Shown here: positions 1 to 9,650 of the stretch, piece by piece
Numbering within the stretch: the stretch's first letter is position 1
How the letters are laid out: every line of letters starts with the position of its first letter
DNA from: Pleurotus djamor
Taxonomy: Eukaryota; Basidiomycota; Agaricomycetes; Agaricales; Pleurotaceae
DNA length: 23,654 nt
Reading direction: 5' to 3'
Assembly (NCBI GenBank): GCA_029747585.1
Contig: JAPEVF010000696.1
Span: 1-23,654 of the forward strand
Notes under the pieces: model-generated
Databases searched by the model: none
What the model was told of the DNA's origin: nothing
What the model saw: the letters and a program-made list of their open reading frames with translations, nothing else
Made by a program: the position numbers and the translations under genes

Positions 1-45
1 GGAATTCAAAATTTTCGGATCGGTCGGAAACGGAATTCGTCCTAA

Positions 46-330
46 AACGATGAGTATTGCAGTGAGCGTTTCGTAAATTTGGGTGAAGATGATACTATCA
101 CGTACCTCTCAGGGATAGTCGGTTCTATCCCGCTGCATGCGCATCCCATGGAGGAATCGAAAATTCCGCATGGAGGACGAAAAACGGAATTACTAGCCAA
201 GATCTTGATCTTAGCTCTCGCAAACGATATCAAAGGACTATTAGGAACGTACCAGAGTGAATATATGAGCGTTATTGACGCGCGTATCGCAGGGGATGAG
301 ATATTCAAGAATTTGTGCATTTTCGGGTAA
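46..330 (+). CDS. 3' terminal exon of an unrecognised gene (partial)
   Basis: An open frame runs from about 46 to a TAA at 328-330. The exon probably begins near 63, after a TATTGCAG acceptor, so the protein start lies outside the window. The readable part is about 85-90 residues and looks like ordinary soluble protein: an acidic start (LGEDDTITYL), a conserved-looking HPMEESKIPHGGRKTE stretch, then a helical segment (LLAKILILALANDIKGLLG) and the ending RIAGDEIFKNLC. I do not recognise the family. The minus-strand frame over the same bases has less natural composition and I take it as a shadow. No signal peptide or membrane segment is evident. It could be a host gene or a transposon remnant. 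Confidence 0.4.
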   Translation, partial: NDEYCSERFVNLGEDDTITYLSGIVGSIPLHAHPMEESKIPHGGRKTELLAKILILALANDIKGLLGTYQSEYMSVIDARIAGDEIFKNLCIFG

Positions 331-485
331 ACTTGAGTTTTTGGTCAGGGAAAGCTTGATTACTCATATCAGCTCTTTGTACATCCCAGAAGCGATAGGC
401 GTAGGGCTTGCCTTTTATGTCTCGAGCCTTTCTAGCTCCTCCACTTCGTTGCGGGGAAGGAAATTAAGATGCTAAGGGAAAAGTG

Positions 486-1079
486 ATCCCGGTGAGTACA
501 CTGTTTTGGGAATGAAACAAGGGACTTGCCTGATTGATTCCCATGCCTACAATCGAGGTGTAGGCAGATGGGGATGAGTAGGTGTATTCAAGGTCGTTGG
601 TGACGTCCCCGAGAGTCCTAAAAATCCCCGCAAACAAAGTGAGAATCTGGGGGGGTTCGTGTTTTCGTCACGGCACGCCTCAATATTCAGGTCAGCTCCT
701 TTGGGGTCTCAGGTACGAAGGCTGAATGGCTTACCTTTGAGGTTTTGTGTGCCTCTAGTCGCCCTATCGGTTCGGGATGATGTGGTCAAAGATTCTAAGA
801 GGTGGGAAGGAAGAGGTGAGTAAACCATTTTGGGAACGAAACAAACAACTTACCCGATCAAGTTCCATGCCTAAATCGAGGTGTAGGCAGATGGGGATGA
901 GTAGGCCATGAGTAAGTGTATTCGAGGCCGTTGGTGAGGCCCCGCAGTCAAACCTAGAAACAAAGTGAGTGAGCAACATCCATGAGGTCATGACTCACCG
1001 GAATCCAGGGACATTGGCTTCGAACCCACGAAGATGAGTTGGCGCGAGTAGGAGGTGTAGGCAGATGGGGATGAGTGAG
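486..1079. repeat. Diverged tandem repeat with a 28-bp core in three copies
   Basis: Two segments of about 165 bp (roughly 486-650 and 807-975) align along their length, with matching landmarks in the same order: a GTGAGTA, a TTTTGGGAA, a CATGCCTA, the core, then CGTTGGTGA. The core GGTGTAGGCAGATGGGGATG occurs at about 554-581, 877-904 and 1051-1079, so a third partial copy is present. On the minus strand the cores lie inside exon-like blocks bounded by splice-like sites, which suggests that exon plus intron was duplicated together. Confidence 0.65.
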
Positions 1080-1769
1080 GGTGGTCGAGATCAGGTACTC
1101 TCATCTCGGAGCAGCAAAAGATCTAGCAGGGTAAGTCAGTCCAGTCCGTTCGTAAAATGATCGACGTTACTCACTGATCGATTAGTCCAGCCGGAACGTT
1201 GAGGAACCGAACACGATCGGTAGGCTCGCCTAAGGACAATGGCGAAGTGAGCACTGAGCAATGAGGTCATGATCGGCTAGTGAATTATGTACGTACCTAT
1301 GCCCATTGCCCACGGCGTTGAAACTCTGCTCGTCGTCGATGGCAGCGACGAGCACCTGTGGTGGATGGAGGAGCCGGTGTCCCTAAGAAGCTCTAGTAAT
1401 TCAGTAATGTATAAATAATGAAGAACATGACTTACTTCCTTACTTCAATTCTTGCAAGTTGTCTGGCGCGGTCAGAAATGTCTAGTAAGAAAATAGTCAA
1501 CAAGTCAAGTAAAGGTTACTGATGAAAATAAAGGACTCACAAAGTGGAGTAGACACGAAATTGACTTTGATGAAAGATGAGGTTAGTAAGATCGCAAGTG
1601 ACGAGTTCAGCCTAGCCGAAACCTAAGTGAAACAGGTTACTTACAAATGAAAGGGAAATGCTCGACACGATATTTGTGACTCTAGAAGAGAGTATATGGG
1701 CAAAGTCAATAACGACATTGTGAATAATAAAGAATTCTGTCGCTTACCAGTGATCACAGCGGCGGCCAT
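871..1769 (-). CDS. Multi-exon spliced unit, coding frame partly unresolved
   Basis: Seven exon-like blocks (1645-1681, 1541-1564, 1444-1481, 1297-1355, 1175-1229, 999-1122, 871-953) are separated by introns of 45-88 nt with GT donors and AG acceptors, several CTAG. Their lengths sum to 420 nt and keep one frame open for 139 residues to a TAG at 871-873, with natural-looking stretches such as HKYRVEHFPFIFNFVSTPLY and AAIDDEQSFNAVGNGH. The likely first exon, 1748-1769 starting ATG GCC GCC, is one nucleotide out of phase with this frame. Using an AGAG acceptor for exon 2 gives a rival open frame of about 84 residues. So this may be a gene with one miscalled junction, a recent pseudogene, or a spliced non-coding RNA. 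The family is not recognised. Confidence 0.35.
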
Positions 1770-2097
1770 GAATAGATAAGCCTGGGGCGAAGAGTGATGA
1801 GTCGTGATCAATGATTTGCGTTACTGTTTGAAGTCGACGCTGAATGATTTCGGTCAAGATTCAAAGCAAAGTCTAGATAAAAGTAAAGGTCAGTAAAGAG
1901 ACGAGACATAATTATCAAAAGTCAAGACTTACTAACCAGCGAAGAGTTGAGAACGACACTGATGAGTGTGATAAACCTGGTTGGTTGAGGATGAGAGTGG
2001 TGGAGAAGAAAGGAGAAAAATAGAGAGGATGAGAGAGGATGAGAGGAGAGGAGAGAAGGTGAGATTTGATGATGAGTTTGACCGAAAGTTGACTGGG

Positions 2098-2105
2098 TAT
2101 TTATA
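2098..2105 (-). promoter_or_regulatory. TATA box for the minus-strand unit starting near 1769
   Basis: The minus strand reads CCCTATAAATACCC here. It is followed by a long CT-rich leader (about 2070-1990) typical of fungal transcription starts, then a probable leader intron (GTTAGT donor near 1932, TATCTAG acceptor near 1870) before the ATG at 1769. Position and order fit a core promoter reading toward lower coordinates. Confidence 0.5.
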
Positions 2106-2109
2106 GGGA

Positions 2110-2968
2110 GACGGGGAGGAGTGCGGAATCGTGCGTTTCCGAATGAACGGGATTCTAGAGGCAGAAAAAAAAAGTTGTGGCAGGGTACTACTCGGCTCAG
2201 AGCTAAGCGAAGGGTCCTAGCGCCGAGGACCCACAGCCTAGGCAGCCAAGTGCCCGCTTGAAACGAAAGAACGAGATGAATAGTACGACGGGGAGAGGTT
2301 CTTATCGCTTCATTCCCCGTTGTCCCTGCCTCAGTTCTGCTGGCAGTTATCGACTGGACCACGTCTCAGGTACACCATGGGCGCCTATTTGTACAGCTGG
2401 TGCAAGAGCTGGACGATGTGGAGGGTAGTAAACGCGAAGAACGAGGAGGAGAAGGAGGGATAGGAGCGGGAAAGGGGAGATCAGCCGTGAATAAAATTTG
2501 CTCGCGCGACTGAAATGCCTTGACTGACGCTCGCAGCTCGTGCTAGACTCATACTCATACATCTATTGCAAATTTTTACAATGCAAGAATTGGGTGTAAT
2601 TGACGATGCAGCGGTGGACTTGAATTTTCGGTGAACGCTGACTCCCGAGCCCCTGATGCACTTGGCGGCACTTTCCACTTTGGCGATCGGACTCTGAACT
2701 CCTTCCCTTCCTCCACACCACCACCATCGTTCCGCCGCCCATGCCTTCCCTGTCCACCACTCAGCCACCCTCATATCTATTTAATCTCGTGCTGGACCTT
2801 TTACATCCTCCCTTTTTTCGGACACTTTTTTCTCATTTTCTGGACCCGATGGACCCGACGTTTTCGTCGTCGGGTTTGGACTAGCCATCCACATTCCACT
2901 CCCCTCCTCCTCCACTCTCCTTACTTCGACTTTTGCTCGCTCCGAAAACGTCTCGAAACCACTCTCTG
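2110..2968. other. Intergenic stretch, no gene seen
   Basis: Only low-complexity or shadow open frames are present. The stretch contains GA-rich (2400-2480) and CT-rich (2700-2780 and 2890-2930) tracts, consistent with promoter or leader DNA between a minus-strand unit and plus-strand material. An ATG at 2969 opens a 23-codon exon-like block ending at a GTAAGC donor at 3038, but it meets a stop right after the next acceptor, so I do not call a gene. Confidence 0.4.
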
Positions 2969-3078
2969 ATGATCCCGAGTCGACACGAAGCCGATAGACT
3001 CGACCTGTTTGTATCTTTGTTTCGGCTTGTGGAACTGGTAAGCATGTTAATTCTCGAGCTAAAAGTTGCCCTGATCAA

Positions 3079-3965
3079 TGATATATATACAGAAATGCTC
3101 CATTTTGTAGGTACCCTCGCTTACCCTCCTCCCGACTCTCGGAACGACGCGTTGCAAGACCCAAGACCGGATTTTTTCACGACAGAACCAACCACAGTCC
3201 CCCGAATCAACCCTCTACTCTACGGGAACTCTACACGTCATACTGGTAAGCATGCGAGTCACTGGAGTTACTTCCGTTGCTGATGAACAATATATATACA
3301 GAAATTCTTCATTTTGTCGGTCCTTAAGCCCTCGCATTCGAGTAAAAACGTACGTTTCCCATTTCTTTTTGTTCCGAGATGCTGAATGACGATGTATATA
3401 CAGAAATGCGCCATTTTATCGGTCCCAAGAAGCTCCCCAACTCCCTCATCCTTATTCCTTCAAGACCTACGCAACCCTCTCGCTTGCCAGCTCGTTCGAA
3501 CGCGGAATATCAGTATATGGGTGACTCGAGGGAGTTTTCGGTGCGTTTTCTCNTTTTTTTCGGCTCTGGATGGTCTGAAAAGCAATATATGTACAGAAAT
3601 TCTCCATTTTATCGGTTCTGCGCCATCTCCCCTTCGTTTCCCTTCCAAACGGCACCTCGCACGCGCTCTCCACCATCCCGAACGATGTATACATCGAAAA
3701 TCTCCATTTTTTCGGTACTCCTTCATTTTCCTTCTAACCGGCACCCTCCACGAACGATATCTATACAAATCGACTCCATTTTATCGCTATCCTTCCTTTC
3801 TGGGCCAAAAACAACGATTCGACGCCGTTTTAACACCCTCCCGACGTCAATTTGACTCGCTCCGGCCTACTAGCTCAAAAGGAACGACGTATACACGAAT
3901 CGACGAGGGTTTAGGTGCGTATTTCATTCCCGGCTGTTACTGACATTGTATCTACAGAATTCGGC
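3079..3965 (+). repeat. Dispersed array of acceptor-linked 20-bp motifs
   Basis: A block of about 33 bp recurs at roughly 3079, 3290, 3391, 3584, 3684 and 3754, with weaker copies near 3883 and 3941. Its consensus is ATATATACAG followed by AAATTCTCCATTTTATCGGT. In the first four copies the TACAG looks like a true 3' splice site: a GTAAGC, GTACGT or GTGCGT donor lies 54-58 nt upstream (for example 3038-3092). The common motif is therefore the 5' end of successive exon-like segments of 48-155 nt. Spacing is irregular (58-211 bp), unlike a simple satellite. No single long frame crosses all copies without a stop, so I call a repeat and not a gene. Confidence 0.7.
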
Positions 3966-4204
3966 TCAAAATCTCTCTCGAAACGATGGTGGTGGCCGCC
4001 GAGTCATGTGGGTGAGTTTCTACCATTGTCCTCCCCTTCCTCCCGACCTCTCCGCGTCCGTCTCCCCAAACCGGCACTACACCCCCTCCCTTTCCCTTCC
4101 CTCACCAACCTCGCCGCCCATCAAGTTTCCGCATGTCAAGTGTACTCAAGCTAGTTGGTCCATTGGAGGAGGAGTGGAACCGATGGACTCTACATTCTCG
4201 TAGA

Positions 4205-4910
4205 GTCGAAAGGTCTTCAGCTAGACTCGGGCGAATTGGATTGGTCTTGGATGGTTGCGGAACCAAGGTCCGATGGTCGAGTTGAAAGGGTTGGGCGTCT
4301 ATAGAGTTGTGTATTTACAAGCACTTGTTGTACAGTTTCGAGTGAATTGGATATGATTGTTTTTACTCTGAACCTCTGAGTACTAGCGGGAGTAGAGTAG
4401 ATTAGGCAGGTGTTACGTGTTTGTGCAAATTACGTAGTAGGGAACGAAAAATTATTTTTACAGAGGTACATACCGAATTGCTGTTGAGAGTCGAGGCTTG
4501 AGACTCGGAGGCGAAGAAGGCAAGGGCAGAGGGGAGAAATTTTAGAGAGAGGTCGTGGTACTGACGTGGCTTGGTGTATATAAGGAGGAGGATTGGGAGG
4601 GAGTTCTTCAGCCATTCCCCTTCCCTTCCCCTCGTTATGCTGTCCCGCTGCTATGTATCACCACCACCGCCCAACCCTCTCTTCTGTAGTACTCGTAGTC
4701 TACTGCCATGTACCTAGATAGTGACACGGAGAGGCCGGCATGCTGCTGGTCTCTCCGCCAATGAAAAGGGGAGGGGCGCTACGGACCTATCAGAATCCCT
4801 TGAATTTCACTTTCATGAATTTACAGCATAACTCACGCACCTTTGTTTCAGGAAGTAAACCCGTGTGAATCAAAGTTAGGGACCTCTGCCACCATCCGTA
4901 TGAGCCACGC
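4205..4910. other. Intergenic region with a plus-strand TATA box and a 26-residue ORF
   Basis: A TATATAAG at 4577-4584 is followed by a CT-rich leader and an ATG at 4637 that opens only 26 codons before a TAG at 4715-4717. The promoter-like arrangement is clear, but the product is too short to assign. It may be the start of a spliced gene whose later exons I cannot identify, or a remnant. The remainder holds the presumed 3' untranslated region of the minus-strand TSR3 gene, which ends at 4911. Confidence 0.35.
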
Positions 4911-6004
4911 TTAGGTATTATATTTCACGATCGTGAGCCTCGTCGTCATCAGATGGTTGGGATTGGCTACGAGTAGATCATCTGTGTCTGCGGATCTTCG
5001 AAGGAGATTAGAGCGGCCAGGCTCACCGGTACGATATCTTGAAGCTTCGTATTGCCGATCCAAGTCGGCGATGATTGTTTCTTGCATTTTGGATATTTCG
5101 TCAGAGTCATTGCATTCACGATACTTAACAATATAGGGCCTACCCTGAGTAAATACGGTGGAGTATGATAATGGGATAAAAACTGCGCTTACTTATTAAC
5201 TTTGTAGAAACTCCCGCCCCAACCAAAGCCGTCTAACAGGCGTTCGGCATATTCGTCGAATCCAGTGATGTAGAAGGCAGCAGCCAGCGCTTCCACGCAG
5301 TTTAATCGCCATGGTTTCCCGTAGTTTGTGGGATTCGTTGCGATGAGGTATGGCACTGAACAGACGGTGGTGAATGGTTCCAGTGTGAAAATCAAAGAAG
5401 CAAAACGCACGCAGCCTTTCATGAGGGCTGGATATCTTGTTAAACGGAACGTCTTCGAGACGAGCCCATGAGCATTCAACGACTGCCAGACCATCTGCAG
5501 AGATGATGTCACGATCTGCGGGGCTAAGCACCTGTTTGCCTTTCGGGCTGTAAGAAGCTGAGATCAGACATAAGATATGGAGAGCACCAAGAGTACTCAC
5601 GAAACCACTATCCCTCTGAACCTTGATCCTACGCGTAGTTCCTTGATCAAACCCAGCCGCGCCAATTTCTTCCCTGAGCAACGCTTTGGGTCGCAATGGT
5701 CGAAATCCTATTACGCAAGCTGAGAATCTGGGAGATTCAAGTTTGAGAATGCTCACCCACATCGCTACTGGGACCTCAATATGTATCTCTTCATCATCGC
5801 TGCCTGGTCAACATTGAGTCGAATTCATGAAAGCGGGAAGTTGAAGGTCGCACCATTTTCTTCTTCGTCACTGGGATCGTGAGCTCGTTGGACGATATCA
5901 GAAGACCCAGCTTCGCGGTGGGAGTACTTGAAACCGCCTCGACCACGGCCACGATGTCCACGGTTTCTGGGAGATTTTGAGCTTTGTTTGGAATTTTTGG
6001 TCAT
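4911..6004 (-). CDS. TSR3: 18S rRNA aminocarboxypropyltransferase Tsr3
   Basis: Tsr3 transfers the aminocarboxypropyl group of S-adenosylmethionine to the hypermodified uridine of 18S rRNA late in small-subunit maturation, in the cytoplasm. Six exons (5854-6004, 5757-5803, 5601-5707, 5411-5547, 5193-5355, 4911-5139) with 49-55 nt introns join in frame to 277 residues, close to the length I expect for fungal Tsr3. A basic RG-rich N terminus (residues 10-25) and an acidic patch precede the N-terminal domain [20 protein letters not shown]. The family signatures follow: [41 protein letters not shown] and [13 protein letters not shown]. The C-terminal tail, ending near [15 protein letters not shown], is less conserved. 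The start is the ATG at 6004, which gives the usual short basic N terminus. No damage is seen. One donor (GTGCGA, intron 1) is slightly atypical. Confidence 0.93.
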
Positions 6005-6059
6005 GGAGGAAAGTATGGAGGAGGGGTGTGAACTTTGGATAACTCAGGTACTTACTTAC

Positions 6060-6230
6060 TCTGATCGTGGGAAGCTTTAGATCTGACTTGACCGGAATAT
6101 TATTCGATTCGAACTCTCCGACCAAGCTGTATTTCTCCTCGGGGACCTTTCCAATGGCCCACTTATGTCTCTGGCTCGTGATCCGACTACGACATGCCAG
6201 CAAAATTTCCCGCATCTCAATCGCCTCCAC
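6060..6230 (-). CDS. Orphan coding-like exon upstream of TSR3
   Basis: The minus strand carries an open block ending at a GTAAGT donor at 6059. From the ATG at 6215 it reads as natural-looking protein (for example HKWAIGKVPEEKYSLVGEF and IPVKSDLKLPTIR). It lies 56 bp upstream of the TSR3 ATG. It could be a 5' exon of an alternative TSR3 transcript, but I know no such N-terminal extension in this family. It could also be an exon of an unrecognised gene, or chance. No continuing exon was found. Confidence 0.25.
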
Positions 6231-6424
6231 GCGCTATAATTGCCCTCCACAACCACAATCTTCCCCTCCTAAACCCACAAATCCGACCAGACGCACCTCA
6301 TAACCCACCATCCATCTCTCTCTCACAGCCACCAACGACCATCTTTCCTCCCTTCCATCACGGTCCAAGGCGAATCCAACACCTACATGCGCCTCATTCA
6401 ATCCTCCATCAACCTCGCATCCTC

Positions 6425-6505
6425 TCAGCTTCCTTCCTTTCCTTTCCCTTCCCTCTCTTCTCTTCTCTCCCTTCTCTCCCTTCTCTCCTCTCCCTCCATT
6501 CCTCA
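6425..6505 (+). repeat. Pyrimidine-rich low-complexity tract
   Basis: About 80 bp made almost wholly of C and T in irregular TTCCC, TCTCC and TTCTC units. It generates long but meaningless open frames on both strands (Ser/Pro/Leu on plus, Arg/Glu/Gly on minus). The flanks from 6240 to 7010 are also C-rich on the plus strand and contain no gene I can support. Confidence 0.6.
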
Positions 6506-7011
6506 CTCCCTCCCTCAAACTCAAGGCTGAGCACGACCGCGCTCACACAAAGCCATCCCAACTCCCTCCCACTTGACTGACCACTCACCTCGAGTACGCA
6601 AAGACCCCCCCTGCACAACTCATACGAACCCATCGCGCTTGCTTCCCTCGACCAAAAACTCGATTTTCCGCAAATTCAAACTCAATTTGTTGGACTCGGA
6701 TGATGTGTTGGGATCGCAAAAAAGGTTCTATTGCATAGAGTGAGTCTTATATATATATGATTATACAAGGTGGACATAGCTTACATTACAACTAGATATC
6801 CTATGCGAACCACCCACAACCCTTCCCCTCGCGATCCAACTCAACCTTCCCTACCTTCCTTCCCTTCAACCATCTCCACGCCCACGGAGCACCTGGAACT
6901 CGAAGCAGGCTACCACCCACAACATACACGAACCCGTCAAAACATGTTCAACATCCTCAAACGAACCAAACACTTCCCCGACCACGAAAAATCGAAAAAA
7001 AAAAAATGAAT

Positions 7012-7225
7012 TTATNAAAAAATCAACGACGACTCACCCAATATCCAACCAATCCTTTCGCAAACTAGGCCAGAGGTAGCCTGAACATGCACGACCAAGA
7101 GGGTCTCATCGCTGGACGGAGGCGTTTCGAGGGGGATGAGATATTGACGGATTTCTGCTGGGAGGGAGGGTGAGTAAAGAGTTGGGTAGACGGACAAAGG
7201 TAGNTNNGCANACCTGTCGACTAAC
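7012..7225 (-). other. Short segment between N-marked junctions with a coding-like frame
   Basis: Ns at 7016 and in 7204-7211 bracket this piece. On the minus strand, downstream of a CCTCCCAG acceptor near 7163, an open frame reads AEIRQYLIPLETPPSSDE and then HVQATSGLVCERIGWILG, to a GTGAGT donor near 7037. This does not resemble the conserved C terminus expected after the neighbouring Spa2 exon. The piece may come from another locus or be a separate gene's exon. I do not recognise it. Confidence 0.25.
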
Positions 7226-8681
7226 CTTAAGTTCTGTCCATGCGTCCTCCGTGCTTTCAGCCAAAGTAGAATCGTCACTCAGCATACCCCCAAGACTTTG
7301 AGCCTGATTGTCGAATATAGGAGGAGGTGAGTTGGTATCTGAGCTTGTATGCTCTGATGGGGGATGTCTTCTGCTGCTCTCTCCGAAAGAGTAACTATGT
7401 GATGGTGATTCGGCCAAACGCGAGCTACCCAAACTACGACCGGATGGTGAAGTATTACTCGGCCGACGCGTGTGGGATGATCCACCTCGGAGTTCGTCGA
7501 CAGATCGTAACGAAGGGGAGAAACCATTTGTGGCCGAAGACGCAGAGTGCGAGTGACCGGAGGGAGTAAATTGCTCTTGTTCGGCCCTCGAGGCCTTGCG
7601 AATGAGAACAGTTTTGCCAATTTCAGTCACCGTGGCTGAGACGTGGCTCGCAGCTGCATCAAGTAGACTGACGGGCGACATCCCCGAGCTGGTAGCATGC
7701 GTCTTCGTTGCTGTTGTGAGGTTGCTCAGCGTGGCTTCTGCGCGCTCGCGAAGTGCTTTCAAAGCCTCAGGATCCACATCAGCGCGGTTGCGAGGGGGAC
7801 GACGCTCGTAGGTTCGTATATCTTCGATAATTGCAGTGACCGCGTTGATAACAGCCTTCATCGGCGTAAGCACACGCGTTGGCGCGTTCGATCGTCCAGC
7901 AACGAGAAGACTATCAATTGCTGATACGAATGCCGTGACATGGATATCGACTAAACCACCGTCTGGGGAAACAGGCAGCTGATCATCGGGCTTGTCCATC
8001 TTGGGCGNCTGGCTATAGAGTTGTGATGTCGCTGGGCTCGAGGATCAATACATGAGGCCAGGGGAGGAATAGTGGACATACCCTTGACGCTTCTAAGCTC
8101 GGTCTTCGCTTGTTCATACTTCCTTTTGTATTCTTTGAGCTGGATGTCCAGATCACGGATTACAGCAAGGTCAGCATCTTTGGCGGTCATTAATTCGTCG
8201 TTGCGACGGGAGAGATCGCCAAGTTCCGTCAAAAGACCCTCCATGTCAGAGCGAAGTTGCTCGACAAGCTCATTATCGGCCTAAGAAGATTTGAGTACAG
8301 ATCTATGGAGGAGTACAAAAGGTTCTGAAGACTTACTCCGCCTTGATAGGTCTGCCGCTCGTCTTCTAATTTCTCAAGGCGATCGCGAAGTATCTGGAGT
8401 TCCTCTTCATCCTCCTTCGCGCGTCTACTTTCGCGCTCTTTATCTCGCAAGCGAGCTTCGCGCAATTCTTCTAATTCCTGCTGAATTGCACGCATTGCCA
8501 TTCCCTCCTCCTCGGCACGCTATTGACGACGAATGAAGATGATGATACAGGGAGAGAGAGGGTAAGACTCACCCGTCGGAAGCTAGCCAATTCGTCTTCC
8601 AACTGCTTGGCCCGTGATTCATCATCTTTGTACATCCTCTCCTTCTCCGTGGCAGAACTAAGGTCTCTCTGCAAGCTCGTT
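7226..8681 (-). CDS. SPA2: Spa2-like polarity scaffold, internal fragment
   Basis: Spa2 is a polarisome scaffold at hyphal tips that links formin and MAP-kinase components. Exons at 8573-8681, 8337-8519, 8082-8280 and 7226-8012 encode a long charged coiled coil (KQLEDELASFRR, REARLRDKERESRRAKED, then DMEGLLTELGDLSRRNDELM). The conserved C-terminal core of Spa2/Sph1 proteins follows: VDIHVTAFVSAIDSLLVAGR, NAPTRVLTPMKAVINAVTAI and SPVSLLDAAASHVSATVTEI. A Ser/Pro-rich linker ends at AWTELK before a GTTAGT donor at 7225. The N-terminal SHD repeats and the last conserved C-terminal helices are absent. Both breaks coincide with N-containing positions (8682-8687 and 7204-7211). A single N at 8008 also shifts the frame within an exon, so a miscalled base is likely. 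I infer an assembly break more than a true truncation. Confidence 0.8.
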
Positions 8682-8816
8682 NATNTNCCTGTGAAAAGTC
8701 GCAGCTGCTCCCACAGCTTTTCATGGCTTTTGCAGGGTCTGTGGGAAATTGCTGACTGCTGTGACAGCTTTTTGTGACTTTCACACGGTTTCGCAAAATC
8801 GGCAACCAATTTCAGT

Positions 8817-8872
8817 AGCTTCTGATAGATTTTGCTGATTTTCTAGCTTCTGATAGATTTTGCTGATTTTCT
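8817..8872. repeat. Perfect 28-bp tandem duplication
   Basis: Units 8817-8844 and 8845-8872 are identical; each begins TAGCTTCTGATAGATTTTGC. The absence of any mismatch implies a recent duplication or a local assembly artefact. Confidence 0.85.
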
Positions 8873-9074
8873 ACTTTGTGTAATATTGAGAAAAATAAAT
8901 GCCCAGTTTAAACACACATAACCAAGTGTAGGCCCTCATATATTGTATAATATGTATCCTGCATTGCAAATGTAAATGTGCAACTAATGAATCATTACTG
9001 CTTCTTTGGGATATTGGGCCTGGGAAGCTGGGCTGGGCATCCCGGGCGAATGGTATACCATTCCTTTCATTCAA

Positions 9075-9086
9075 CCCTAACCCTAA
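9075..9086. repeat. Short telomere-like CCCTAA dimer
   Basis: Two adjacent CCCTAA units match the TTAGGG-type telomere repeat of most fungi. Two copies are too few to show a telomere scar and may be chance. Confidence 0.3.
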
Positions 9087-9650
9087 ATTGGACTTAGTCA
9101 AAATCAGTTCTACATTCCTTGCGCTTCCTGCACCTTAACTGAGTCTGAATTTCTTTTCCCACACTGATCCGGTTTTAAACGAGAAAACCACCTATGTTCC
9201 GACATTCCTCTTTTCGTTTACCCATTATCATCTCCTACCAGAGGGCCAATCTTGGTGCTGTGTTTTAGATGTAAGGATATTTCCCTTCTTACTCCTTTTC
9301 TTTTCTCCTACGACTAACCTTTCCCAACATTTCTACTCACTAATCTTTGGTTGATCATTCTAACCTTACTAGATGTTTCCCAGCACAGTCAGTTCTTATT
9401 CTTATTTACTCTTTAACTCTTACTAACCAACTCTTCCAACAGGGTAGCCTTGTTATAATAACTAGTAGCCATATTCTCTTTTGTTTGGTGTCTTTTGTTT
9501 TTCTGCTAGCTCTTAACTTCTTTACGCTTCCTGTATAACATCTATATAGTTTTATGCAATAAATACTTTGTGCGTTAATATGAAGTGGTATGATTTATAC
9601 ACATTTATTATTAACTGCTCAATTTTTTTTGTTTTGTTTTATCNAACGNC

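Larger units (their letters stand above)
8682..9650. other. AT-rich segment between N junctions, no gene seen
   Basis: This piece lies between Ns at 8682-8687 and 9644-9649. It is rich in AGCTTTT and TAGCTTT words, has no convincing open frame, and contains a 2 x 28-bp tandem repeat and a telomere-like 12-mer. The 12-mer TTTCAGTAGCTT occurs directly at 8811-8822 and again at 9651-9662, bracketing most of the segment, as a target-site duplication would. It could be an inserted non-coding element or an assembly patch. Confidence 0.4.

Noticed and set aside
1922..2362. A 146-codon minus-strand open frame
   Set aside because: It spans the TATA box and CT-rich leader of the downstream unit, so it is more likely promoter and leader DNA than protein.
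6194..6580. A 128-codon plus-strand open frame
   Set aside because: It runs through a CT-rich low-complexity tract and reads as Ser/Pro/Leu/His filler, with no domain or splice context.
9075..9086. An internal telomere or chromosome-end fusion scar
   Set aside because: Only two CCCTAA units are present, with no degenerate flanking array.
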